A stretch of 64,000 nucleotides of DNA, taken from positions 1 through 64,000 of the forward strand of contig JAUXOA010000109.1 of NCBI GenBank assembly GCA_030682475.1, in the 5' to 3' direction. Positions 46,798 to 54,349 of the stretch are shown here, piece by piece. The notes below the pieces were generated by a model. That model was not told where the DNA came from, did not search any database, and was given only the letters and a program-made list of their open reading frames with translations. The translations under genes and the position numbers were made by a program. The DNA comes from Rhodoferax sp. (lineage in GTDB: Bacteria > Pseudomonadota > Gammaproteobacteria > Burkholderiales > Burkholderiaceae_C). Position 1 is the first letter of the stretch. Every line of letters starts with the position of its first letter.

Positions 46798-47772
46798 ATG
46801 AAACGTCGAGAATTGATTCATTGTGCCGCGCTGTCCGGCGCGCTTTCGCTTATCGGTGGTGGGGGCGGTGCGCAGGCACAGACTTCCTCGCGGGTGATCC
46901 GCTTGTTGGTGCCCACCGGCCCGGGCGGTACCACCGACATCATGCTTCGCACCGCCAACAAGAAGGTGGAACCGGCGCTGAATCAGTCCGTAATCCTTGA
47001 CTACAAGCCCGGCGCGGCCGGCATTGCAGCCATTCAGGCGGGCCTGGCGGCGCCAGCTGATGGCGCAACACTGATCGGGGTTTACACCTCACTGGCCTTC
47101 AATCCCTGGACTTATGACAAGCTGTCCTACGATACCTTCAAGGATCTGGATCTGGTCTGCTTGCTGGTGAACATCCCGCTGGTTCTGGCGGCAGGCCCTG
47201 CAACCCCGGTGGCATCAGTTCCCGAACTGATCGCATGGGGTCGCGCCCATCCCGGCAAGCTGAGCATTGCAGCCTCCGGCCTTGGCGGTGGATCGCATCT
47301 GGGCGGCTTGCTGCTTGCCATGATCGGCGGGTTCGACCTGACGGTCGTGCCCTACAAGGGTGGGGCTGCAGCGCTGCCGGATCTCATGGAGGGCCGCATT
47401 TCGCTCATGTTGGACAGTTATCAAACACTGCGCGGGCAGGCTGAAGCTGGTCGGATCAAGTTGCTGGGCGTGGCGAGCGAGCGCCGGCAGGAATTTGCAC
47501 CGACGCTCGCGCCCATAGCGGACTTCCTGCCAGGCTATTCGACCGCGGCCTGGCAGGGGCTCGCCGTTCGGTCAGGAACCCCAGTTGCCGAGCGAGATCG
47601 CATTTCGCAGGCGTATGCAACGGCGATGCGCGACCCATCCGTGCGCTCACCCTTGATTGCCCAAGGCCTGGAGCCGGTTGGCAGTTCACCGCAGGAGTTT
47701 GCGAATTTGCTGCGCGCCGACCATGACAAGTGGGGCCCGGTCATTCGCAAAGCTGGCCTGAAAAACGGCTGA
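46798..47772 (+). CDS. Bug/TctC-family tripartite tricarboxylate transporter receptor
   Basis: This 324-residue periplasmic binding protein has a signal peptide (MKRRELIHCAALSGALSLIG, cleaved near AQAQ). The Bug family motifs VIRLLVPTGPGGTTDIMLRT and GAAGIAAIQAGLAAPADGAT come next, then FDLTVVPYKGGAAALPDLME. Bug proteins bind carboxylates and often stand alone in Burkholderiales without TctA/B genes, as here. The ligand is unknown. It is followed by a DsbA-like isomerase 24 bases later. Confidence 0.88.
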   Translation: MKRRELIHCAALSGALSLIGGGGGAQAQTSSRVIRLLVPTGPGGTTDIMLRTANKKVEPALNQSVILDYKPGAAGIAAIQAGLAAPADGATLIGVYTSLAFNPWTYDKLSYDTFKDLDLVCLLVNIPLVLAAGPATPVASVPELIAWGRAHPGKLSIAASGLGGGSHLGGLLLAMIGGFDLTVVPYKGGAAALPDLMEGRISLMLDSYQTLRGQAEAGRIKLLGVASERRQEFAPTLAPIADFLPGYSTAAWQGLAVRSGTPVAERDRISQAYATAMRDPSVRSPLIAQGLEPVGSSPQEFANLLRADHDKWGPVIRKAGLKNG

Positions 47773-47796
47773 TCCGTCGATGCTGGGGATCGCGAC

Positions 47797-48432
47797 GTGA
47801 CGATTGACTACTATTATTCTGTTAGGTCCGTTTACGCGTACTTTGGCGCCCACAGGATCGCGGAGTTGGGCCGGCGTTCTGGTCGCAAATTGCGACACTT
47901 CCCAGTGGATCTGTCGCAAGTTGTCCCGGCGTTTGGCAGTGTTCCTTTTTCCGAGCGGACCGCGAAGATTCGTGCGTACCAGTTCGGACGTGAATTGGAA
48001 CGCTGGAGCGAATGGCTGGAGATGCCGGTTGTTGCCGACCCTGTTCACCACTACGGTGATCGCGAACTTCCCTCTTCCTGTGTACTGGCTGCCCAGCAAC
48101 TCGGACAGGATGTCGACCGCCTGTCGAATGCGATCTTGACGGCCTTATGGCGCGACGACCGGGATATAGGGAAGCCTGAGGTGCTGGCGACCATCGCCAT
48201 TGACTGCGACATGGCACCGGATCCCATCCTCGAACTTGCGCTTTCTCCAGAGATTCGCCAGCAGTTTGCAGACTGCACCGCTCAGGCAATCAAAAACGCA
48301 GTTCCAGGCTCACCGACTTATGTCGTCGATGGCGAGGTGTTTTATGGGCAGGACCGATTGATGTTTGTTGAGCGCCAGCTGCAGCAGGCATTTCGACACA
48401 ACGAATTTCACCCCGACAAACACACATCCTGA
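47797..48432 (+). CDS. DsbA-family 2-hydroxychromene-2-carboxylate isomerase-like protein
   Basis: The 211-residue protein has the thioredoxin-like fold of kappa-class GST and HCCA isomerase: TIDYYYSVRSVYAYFGAHRI at the start (an S/Y site in place of CxxC), the insertion helix in the middle, and NAVPGSPTYVVDGEVFYGQD at the cis-proline. HCCA isomerases act in naphthalene-type catabolism with glutathione; whether this one does is unknown. The start is GTG at 47797 behind GGGGAT. It probably forms an operon with the Bug receptor. Confidence 0.8.
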   Translation: MTIDYYYSVRSVYAYFGAHRIAELGRRSGRKLRHFPVDLSQVVPAFGSVPFSERTAKIRAYQFGRELERWSEWLEMPVVADPVHHYGDRELPSSCVLAAQQLGQDVDRLSNAILTALWRDDRDIGKPEVLATIAIDCDMAPDPILELALSPEIRQQFADCTAQAIKNAVPGSPTYVVDGEVFYGQDRLMFVERQLQQAFRHNEFHPDKHTS

Positions 48433-48438
48433 TCGTCA

Positions 48439-48690
48439 TCAGTCGTAGGCCCACTTGAAGTACACCCAGACACATAGAGCGGCCCCAACGGCCCACAACA
48501 ACCATGTTTGTGAAACCGCGTAGGGGTACAGCATCAAAGTGACACCAGTCCAGGTGAGCGAAGGCTGTACCGTACGCCTGCCGCGTCGATATGCAACGTA
48601 GCCGATGATGCTAAACAGAATGGCCCCCAAGATGTAAGCGGGGCTGGGCAAGACCAGTCCGAGGGACTCAAGGTCATTGAGGCTATTCAT
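48439..48690 (-). CDS. Small membrane protein of unknown function
   Basis: This 83-residue protein starts MNSLNDLESLGLVLPSPAYI and has three likely membrane segments: YILGAILFSIIGYVAYR, LTWTGVTLMLYPYAVS and TWLLWAVGAALCVWVYF. No family was recognised by eye. It converges on the isomerase gene with six bases between stops. Upstream of its start lies only the debris around an IS3 fragment. Confidence 0.6.
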   Translation of the reverse strand: MNSLNDLESLGLVLPSPAYILGAILFSIIGYVAYRRGRRTVQPSLTWTGVTLMLYPYAVSQTWLLWAVGAALCVWVYFKWAYD

Positions 48691-48864
48691 GGGGAGTGTC
48701 CAAATTTCTGTGTGTGAGGCGGTTTGGATGTTAGCTGAGGTTTGATGGTTTTCGGAATTTATTCTTTTCAAAGAGGCCCTTGCCAGGCCGCCGGAGACCC
48801 CCCGGTTGTGCATGCAACCCTGCTCAATCCTGGATGACTGACAGGGAACTCTCGCAGGCTATGC

Positions 48865-49004
48865 TGGCCTGCCTCCCATAAACCGTACCAGTCATTTTTC
48901 CAGGAAGTCCGTCAACCAGGAGAATGATGGACATGAGAACCAGCAAATACAGCGAAGAGCAAATCATTGGCTTTTTGAGGCAGGCCGAAGCAGGCATGCC
49001 AATC
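48865..49004 (+). mobile_element. IS3-family element, left end and orfA fragment
   Basis: The frame from 48933 reads MRTSKYSEEQIIGFLRQAEA then GMPI, the N-terminus of an IS3-type orfA (TEEQIIGFLKQAEAG). It stops matching at about 49004 where a DUF5710 fragment begins on the other strand. The left end is placed at TGGCCTGCCTCCCATAAACC (48865), which has the expected TG start and precedes orfA by a normal distance; this boundary is inferred. The rest of the element is absent. Confidence 0.5.
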
Positions 49005-49109
49005 AGCTACGTCGGTGATGTACCAAATCTTCTTGGCTGCATCCCAGCGTGCGCCGAGTGCTTTAACCGCGTCTTTTTCTGCGAAGGGCGTTACCAAATT
49101 AATTCTCAT
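49001..49109 (-). pseudogene. DUF5710-domain protein, N-terminal fragment
   Basis: The minus-strand frame begins MRINLVTPFAEKDAVKALGA and continues RWDAAKKIWYITDVADW, the DUF5710 pattern (a short module that mimics part of a DNA-processing fold). It then runs into the antisense of the IS3 orfA fragment, so it has been cut by the insertion. The function of the domain is unknown. Confidence 0.55.
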
Positions 49110-49117
49110 GCTGCGAA

Positions 49118-49447
49118 TTATCGGCGCCATTTCAACCCGCAGGCTCCAATCCCCAGCCCAACACAGTCGGCAACCCAATCAAGCCCATCACCCTGACGCC
49201 AACCGGTGAGATGCTGAGCGAACTCAATGCCAATGCCGAACAGGGCCAGGCCTAACAAAACCCGCGCGGCCCGGTCTGGATAGGCCAACAAGCCCGTCAC
49301 AGCCAAGCCCGCAAACCCAAAGGCGTGTTGTGTCTTGTCCCAAAAGTTGAAAGCCGAGGGTAACTGATCCACTGGTAGCAGCGACAGCACCAGCGTGCCC
49401 AATAGCAGCAGCCAGAACGACGACCTCCAGAACAAACTAATCGTCAT
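49118..49447 (-). CDS. VanZ-like membrane protein
   Basis: The 109-residue protein begins MTISLFWRSSFWLLLLGTLV and shows VanZ-like features: SLLPVDQLPSAFNFWDKTQH, a DKxxHxxxF motif continuing AFGFAGLAVTGLLAYPD, and the last helices ALFGIGIEFAQHLTGWRQGD, which is the E-xxQ segment common in VanZ. Four membrane helices are likely. Its start overlaps the end of the lipoprotein gene, so the two are co-transcribed. The role of VanZ homologues is unclear. Confidence 0.75.
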   Translation of the reverse strand: MTISLFWRSSFWLLLLGTLVLSLLPVDQLPSAFNFWDKTQHAFGFAGLAVTGLLAYPDRAARVLLGLALFGIGIEFAQHLTGWRQGDGLDWVADCVGLGIGACGLKWRR

Positions 49448-49640
49448 CACCATCCGGGATGATTGCATTTGCTACCGCACCGACAGCCTTGGCCGTGACC
49501 TTTACCCCGGTGGCCACCACTGTAACCGCCGCATCAGCGACAGCCACCACAGCACAGGCTTGTAGCGACAAAATGAGGCTGGCAGCGACGGTCAATTGCA
49601 GAACTTTTTTCAGCAACAGGACTGGTCTAAGGATACTCAC
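49437..49640 (-). CDS. Small lipoprotein
   Basis: This 67-residue protein has a lipoprotein signal with hydrophobic core LQLTVAASLILSLQAC, the lipobox Cys at about residue 29. The mature part is a hydrophobic Ala/Val-rich segment ending IIPDGDDD. It starts with GTG overlapping the stop of the next gene upstream, as GTGA. No specific role is recognised. Confidence 0.7.
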   Translation of the reverse strand: MSILRPVLLLKKVLQLTVAASLILSLQACAVVAVADAAVTVVATGVKVTAKAVGAVANAIIPDGDDD

Positions 49641-49972
49641 GCCTTCTTCTTAGCTTTGGTAGGCGCCGCAGGGGCAGTGTTGTCGGCTTCAAGGGCAAGG
49701 TCTGAGCCTTCCTTCAGTACTTCTTCAAACTCAGCCAACTCTTCACCAATGGAAGCGTATTTTTTAGACTTGGCTTTGTTGTCGATCCATTTGAGGGCAG
49801 CAGCTTCCAAGTTTTCTTTGAAATGAGCGAAGGCTGATTCTTTGACTGCTTTCGTTGCAGTACTGGACCAGAGGTCAATGAGATCTGACAGGCCGTTGTC
49901 AAAATCATCGAACGTTTCAAGGCGTATCCACTGGCCGCTTTTATCAAACATTTTTTCTTTCGGTAATTGCAT
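49637..49972 (-). CDS. Conserved hypothetical protein with Lys/Ala-rich tail
   Basis: This 111-residue protein begins MQLPKEKMFDKSGQWIRLET and is predicted to be mostly helical (LSDLIDLWSSTATKAVKESA, HFKENLEAAALKWIDNKAKS). It ends in a low-complexity Lys/Ala/Pro tail (APAAPTKAKKKA). I do not recognise a family. The stop overlaps the GTG start of the lipoprotein gene, so the three genes to the VanZ-like one form a unit. Confidence 0.6.
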   Translation of the reverse strand: MQLPKEKMFDKSGQWIRLETFDDFDNGLSDLIDLWSSTATKAVKESAFAHFKENLEAAALKWIDNKAKSKKYASIGEELAEFEEVLKEGSDLALEADNTAPAAPTKAKKKA

Positions 49973-50145
49973 GTGTTTCAGTTTAGCGGGGCTGAGTGGT
50001 CCAAGCCATCGGCAACTCCCCGGCTACGCCTGCTGGGCAAGGGACATGGCCATCAAAGCCCGAAGGCCTTCTCCCCATACCCCCGCACCCGCCCAATCGA
50101 ACCAATGCAGAACCCAAAGCTTTCCAATGGCCCAGCCCAGACGTG

Positions 50146-50178
50146 AAAAAAGCACTTGCCGATTTCTCGTAAGTGCTT
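50146..50178 (-). terminator. Rho-independent terminator after tRNA-Asn
   Basis: On the minus strand AAGCACTT and AAGTGCTT pair as an 8-bp stem around a 13-base loop, followed by a run of six T. It lies 18 bases beyond the 3' end of tRNA-Asn, so it should end that transcript. The remaining 170 bases up to 49973 hold no recognisable gene. Confidence 0.8.
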
Positions 50179-50195
50179 GATTCGTTTCGTGTTTT

Positions 50196-50271
50196 TGGCT
50201 CCTCGACCTGGACTCGAACCAGGGACCTACGGATTAACAGTCCGGCGCTCTACCAACTGAGCTATCGAGGA
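50196..50271 (-). tRNA. tRNA-Asn (anticodon GTT)
   Basis: A 76-base tRNA reads on the minus strand from TCCTCGATAGCTCAGTTGGT (acceptor stem and D arm) through CGGACTGTTAATCCG (anticodon stem with GTT) to GGTTCGAGTCC (T arm) and TCGAGGAGCCA. The acceptor stem pairs perfectly and CCA is encoded. The anticodon GTT reads Asn codons. It is followed by a terminator. Confidence 0.97.
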
Positions 50272-50478
50272 ATAAGCTCTAAATTATAGCGTTATTTTTA
50301 GGGTGTCTTGGCAGGGAGAGTGTTCAGGGAGAGAGTTGAAATAAAAGTCATGCCAAAAAAATCCAGCCATCGGATCAGGTATGAATTTCGGGATAATTCT
50401 GCGTTGCGAGAGGTGTCGTGCAAAAGACCAGTGACGTACGGACCTCTCACACAAGACCTGCTTCGCAAGGACAAATTA

Positions 50479-51324
50479 ATGACTGTTGATGCATTCAAAT
50501 TCGAGTACCCCAGAGTTCTATCCATCGCGGGTTCGGACAGTGGCGGGGGGGCCGGCATACAGGCCGATCTGAAAACCTTTTCGGCGCTGGGTTGCTACGG
50601 CATGACGGCGATCACCGCTCTTACGGCGCAGAATACCTGCGGTGTGCGTGCCATTCATGGTGTCCCACCGCACATGCTGCGCGACCAGATTGACGCGGTG
50701 CTGGAAGATATTGGCGCCGATGCGGTCAAGATTGGCATGTTGCATGCGCCGGAGATTGTGCTCACGGTAGCCGAGGCAATTGACCGGCATGCCCTGAAAA
50801 ACGTGGTGTTCGACCCGGTGATGGTGGCCACCAGTGGTGCCGTTTTGATAGACAACGCGGCGGTGGAGGTGTTGGTGCGCGAGCTGTTTCCCCGTGTCGC
50901 GGTGATTACGCCCAACCTGGACGAGGCGGCGCTGCTGGTGGGGCACCCTTTGTTGTCTGCACAAGATATGGAACAGGCCGCACTGGCCTTGCTGGCCAAG
51001 GGCGCGCGTGCCGTGTTGCTCAAAGGCGGGCATTTGCCAGGCGATACGGTCGTGGATCTGCTGGTGACGAATAGCGGGGAGACATTCTGGATGCAGGCCG
51101 CCCGCATTCACAGTCCCAACACCCACGGCACCGGCTGCACGCTCTCAAGTGCCATGGCCGCGCATCTGGCCCTGGGCGCGTCGCTGGCGGAGGCGGTGCA
51201 GCATGCGCGAACCTATGTGCGGGAGGCTTTGCTCTCTGGCGCGCAGGTGCGCACTGGCAAGGGCGGCGGCCCACTCAACCACAGCTACGCGCCTGTGGCC
51301 ATGCGGCTCAAATCATTGCGTTGA
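50479..51324 (+). CDS. thiD: Hydroxymethylpyrimidine/phosphomethylpyrimidine kinase ThiD
   Basis: ThiD phosphorylates HMP and HMP-P for thiamin synthesis. The 281-residue protein has VLSIAGSDSGGGAGIQADLK at the start, GAVLIDNAAVEVLVRELFPR, and the anion-hole AARIHSPNTHGTGCTLSSAM in the ribokinase fold. The start at 50479 has AAGGA upstream; the open frame before it is not used. The gene runs convergently into thiE, with 17 bases of overlap between the 3' ends. Confidence 0.96.
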   Translation: MTVDAFKFEYPRVLSIAGSDSGGGAGIQADLKTFSALGCYGMTAITALTAQNTCGVRAIHGVPPHMLRDQIDAVLEDIGADAVKIGMLHAPEIVLTVAEAIDRHALKNVVFDPVMVATSGAVLIDNAAVEVLVRELFPRVAVITPNLDEAALLVGHPLLSAQDMEQAALALLAKGARAVLLKGGHLPGDTVVDLLVTNSGETFWMQAARIHSPNTHGTGCTLSSAMAAHLALGASLAEAVQHARTYVREALLSGAQVRTGKGGGPLNHSYAPVAMRLKSLR

Positions 51325-52210
51325 TCGCTGCCTGCAGACTGGCTGCCATTGCTTCAGGCTGTTCAGCCGCTACCAGAGCACGCACCACCGCCACCGAGCC
51401 CACGCCGCTGACCAGTACTTCCGGCAGTCTGCTGGCGTCAATGCCGCCGATGGCCACCAGCGGGTAGTCGCGCATCAGACGGGCATAGGCGCGCAGACGT
51501 CCGGTGCCCTGTGCTGCGGTGACCATTTGTTTGAGCGTGGTGGGAAATACGGCGCCCATGGCGATGTAGCTGGGGCTGAAGCGGTCGGCACGCAGCATCT
51601 CGGCATAGCCGTGGCTGCTCAGACCCAGGCGCAGCCCCGCGGCTCGGATTTTTTGCAAGTCCGCACTGTCCATGTCTTCCTGCCCCAGATGGACGCCGTA
51701 GGCGCCCGCAGTTATGGCCGCTTGCCAGTGGTCGTTGATGAAGAGCAAAGCGTCCGTGCCCTGCACGGCTTGCACGGCAGCGCGTACCTCACGTTCAATG
51801 GCAGCGCTATCGCCAGATTTGAAGCGCAACTGGACCGTAGTTACACCGGCCCGGACCATGCGTGCCACCCACGCTGCATCAGGCAGCACCGCGTACAAAC
51901 CCAGTTTTTGGGGGCATGCCGCAAACGCGTCTTTGCGCGGCCACGCTCGCATGCCGAAGTCTGCCGCTTGCTCCGGCCAGGCTTGGGCGTTGAATTGGCC
52001 GGTGCGCTGTGACATGGCTTGCCACGCCTTGGCCACGCATTCGGCATCGGGCTCAATGAAGCCCAGCGCCAGGCAGGCTTCTTTTGCGGCGCGGTAAACC
52101 GCTGCCTCGCTGCTGAAGATTGCAGACCTTGTTGTGTCGACGGTCAAGGCCAGGGTTGGGTTTGCCGCGATGATGGCTTGCGCTAGTGCGTCGTGCGTGT
52201 TTATGTTCAT
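51308..52210 (-). CDS. thiE: Thiamin-phosphate synthase ThiE with extra N-terminal region
   Basis: ThiE joins HMP-PP and thiazole phosphate. The C-terminal 200 residues are the TIM-barrel synthase: LFINDHWQAAITAGAYGVHL, GQEDMDSADLQKIRA, and the phosphate loop YPLVAIGGIDASRLPEVLVS. About 100 residues precede the domain (ALTVDTTRSAIFSSEAAVYR, AKAWQAMSQRTGQFNAQAWP), a longer N-terminus than the usual 210-residue enzyme. It is last in the TPP-riboswitch operon, eight bases after thiG. Confidence 0.9.
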   Translation of the reverse strand: MNINTHDALAQAIIAANPTLALTVDTTRSAIFSSEAAVYRAAKEACLALGFIEPDAECVAKAWQAMSQRTGQFNAQAWPEQAADFGMRAWPRKDAFAACPQKLGLYAVLPDAAWVARMVRAGVTTVQLRFKSGDSAAIEREVRAAVQAVQGTDALLFINDHWQAAITAGAYGVHLGQEDMDSADLQKIRAAGLRLGLSSHGYAEMLRADRFSPSYIAMGAVFPTTLKQMVTAAQGTGRLRAYARLMRDYPLVAIGGIDASRLPEVLVSGVGSVAVVRALVAAEQPEAMAASLQAAINAMI

Positions 52211-52218
52211 TTACCTGT

Positions 52219-53034
52219 TCATGTCTGATGCCAAAAAGGCGTACCCAGCACCGGCGTGCTGGCTTGTGCTGCGTGCTGTTCTGTCATGGTACCGGCAAGG
52301 TACGCGTCGCGACCCGCTTGCGTTGCATGGGCGAAAGCGCCGGCCATGGTGATCGGGTCTTGCGCCAGCGCGACTGCCGTGTTGAGCAACACCCCATCAA
52401 AGCCCCACTCCATCACCTGGCAGGCGTGCGATGGCAGTCCCAGGCCGGCATCCACGATCATGGGTACCGCCAGACGCTCGCGCAGGGTGCGCAGGGCGTA
52501 GGGGTTGACGGGGCCCTTGCCAGTGCCGATCGGAGCGGCCCACGGCATGATGGCCTGGCAACCGGCGTCGACCAATCTCTGACACAAGACCAGGTCTTCG
52601 GTGCAATAGGGCAGCACTTTGAAGCCGTCCTTGATCAGTCGGCTGGCGGCTTCCACCAGGTTCAGGGTGTCGGGCTGCAAGGTGTAGTCGTCACCAATAA
52701 GCTCCAGCTTGATCCAGGACGTCTCGAATACCTCGCGTGCCATCTGCGCCGTCGTGATGACTTCCTGAACACTGTGGCAACCGGCGGTGTTGGGCAGCAC
52801 GGGTACACCCAGCTGGTGCAACATATCCCAGAAGCGGTTGCTGGTGTCATTGGAGCTCACGTTCTGTCGGCGCAGCGAAGCGGTGAGCATGGCCGGTTGG
52901 GCCTTGTGCACAGCCGCTTCCAGAACACGGGGCGACGGGTAACGCGAGGTTCCCAGCAGCAAACGGCTCTGGAAGGTCTGACCGTACAGAATCAGCGGGT
53001 CGGCAGCGGTGGCGGCGGAAGATGAAAAAGTCAT
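52219..53034 (-). CDS. thiG: Thiazole synthase ThiG
   Basis: ThiG makes the thiazole ring from DXP, dehydroglycine and ThiS-thiocarboxylate. The 271-residue protein has the TIM-barrel landmarks SRLLLGTSRYPSPRVLEAAV, the Schiff-base Lys region WIKLELIGDDYTLQPDTLNL, and MPWAAPIGTGKGPVNPYALR plus MIVDAGLGLPSHACQVMEWG. It follows thiS by 12 bases in the thiO-thiS-thiG-thiE series. Confidence 0.96.
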   Translation of the reverse strand: MTFSSSAATAADPLILYGQTFQSRLLLGTSRYPSPRVLEAAVHKAQPAMLTASLRRQNVSSNDTSNRFWDMLHQLGVPVLPNTAGCHSVQEVITTAQMAREVFETSWIKLELIGDDYTLQPDTLNLVEAASRLIKDGFKVLPYCTEDLVLCQRLVDAGCQAIMPWAAPIGTGKGPVNPYALRTLRERLAVPMIVDAGLGLPSHACQVMEWGFDGVLLNTAVALAQDPITMAGAFAHATQAGRDAYLAGTMTEQHAAQASTPVLGTPFWHQT

Positions 53035-53046
53035 GATGTGCAGTAG

Positions 53047-53244
53047 TTATCCCCCGGTGACCGGTGAGATGATGTCAATGCGGTCGTCGGGTTGAAGCAA
53101 TTTTTGGGTGTACTGGGTGTTGGGCACGAACTGCAGGTTCACGGCAGCGGCAAAGGGTGGCCGGGCTTGCAGCAGGGAAACAGCGTCGGCCAGCGTCGCG
53201 CCAACCTGAAGATCGTACGGCACCTGGTTGATAGAGACGTGCAT
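53047..53244 (-). CDS. thiS: Sulfur carrier protein ThiS
   Basis: ThiS carries sulfur as a C-terminal thiocarboxylate for ThiG. The 65-residue ubiquitin-like protein begins MHVSINQVPYDLQVGATLAD and ends with the required Gly-Gly (ISPVTGG). The start at 53244 is chosen over an upstream in-frame Met because the family is 65-75 residues long. It lies between thiO, four bases upstream, and thiG. Confidence 0.93.
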   Translation of the reverse strand: MHVSINQVPYDLQVGATLADAVSLLQARPPFAAAVNLQFVPNTQYTQKLLQPDDRIDIISPVTGG

Positions 53245-53248
53245 GGAT

Positions 53249-54328
53249 TCAGTCCTCAGCATTTTGGATTGATAAAGAAAACGTGCTCGCCAGCGCAGAC
53301 GCATGAGTATGGAACAGCTCCATCACCACATCCAGCAGGGCCGGTGCAATAAGGTAGCCGTGACGATAAAGCCCGTTGATTTGCAGCACGCGCTCGCTGA
53401 GGCGACGGATGGACGGCAGGTTGTCCGGCAAGGCCGGGCGGCATTGGCTTACCAGATCGAGAATGCGCGCCTCGGCAAAGCCGCTGTCGACCGTATAGGC
53501 CGCGCTGAGCAACTCCAGGGTTGAGCGCACGCTGACCGGCGACAGGTCGTCGGATTCAATTTCAGTGGCGCCGAGCACGAAGATATCGTCTCCTTTGGGC
53601 GCAATGTAGATTGGGTAGCGTGGATGGATCAGGCGGGTCGGGCGCGTCAACTTCACCTCCGGGGCCTGCAGTGTGATGATCTCGCCGCGCACCCCGCGCA
53701 GGGCGGGCCATTGCGCGCGCGCACCCAGCCCACGGCAGTCAAACACCCAGTCGGGCTGTCCTGGATTGCCGGGAGAGAAGTCAGCGGGGGAGCGTGGACT
53801 GTCCCAGTTCAGTTTGACATCCAGGCGCTGGAGCTGATGCAGCATGACCGCCAGCAACTGGTGGTTGTCCAGTTGCCCCTCTCCTGGCAGATAAAGCCCT
53901 TGGGCAAAGCGCGAGCCCAAGGAGGGTTCAAGTTGGGCGATGCCCTGGGCATCGAGTCGCTGCGCTGCCGGCAGGGTGGGGATGCGCTGATGGGTGGCAT
54001 CCATCTGGCGCGTAAAGCGCTCGGCTTCGGCTGCATCCTGGCGATGCCACAGAACCAGTGTGCCATCCTGCTGAAAGTAGACGGGTTCATCGAGCTCGGC
54101 AATCAGCTCGGGCCAGCGCTGTAACGAATGAACCCCCATTTGCACCACACTGTCCTCGGTGATGGCCGATTCAGCCAGAGGCGCCAGCATGGCGGCAGCA
54201 GCGCGGGCGGCCGAAGTCAGCGCTTCCGGGCCACCAGCATCAAACAGTTCAAGGGTATGACCGGCACGCGCCAACTGGCAAGCCAGCAGCCGCCCCATCA
54301 GGCCTGCGCCCAAAATGACTATGTTCAT
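53249..54328 (-). CDS. thiO: Glycine oxidase ThiO
   Basis: ThiO oxidises glycine to dehydroglycine for the thiazole. The 359-residue FAD protein has the Rossmann motif NIVILGAGLMGRLLACQLAR, the DAAO-type residues in VFDCRGLGARAQWPALRGVR, and the C-terminal NGLYRHGYLIAPALLDVVME, with the conserved Gly and His. The order thiO-thiS-thiG-thiE is common in proteobacteria that use glycine instead of tyrosine. Confidence 0.92.
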   Translation of the reverse strand: MNIVILGAGLMGRLLACQLARAGHTLELFDAGGPEALTSAARAAAAMLAPLAESAITEDSVVQMGVHSLQRWPELIAELDEPVYFQQDGTLVLWHRQDAAEAERFTRQMDATHQRIPTLPAAQRLDAQGIAQLEPSLGSRFAQGLYLPGEGQLDNHQLLAVMLHQLQRLDVKLNWDSPRSPADFSPGNPGQPDWVFDCRGLGARAQWPALRGVRGEIITLQAPEVKLTRPTRLIHPRYPIYIAPKGDDIFVLGATEIESDDLSPVSVRSTLELLSAAYTVDSGFAEARILDLVSQCRPALPDNLPSIRRLSERVLQINGLYRHGYLIAPALLDVVMELFHTHASALASTFSLSIQNAED

Positions 54329-54349
54329 GTTCGTTCTCCTATGACGGTC

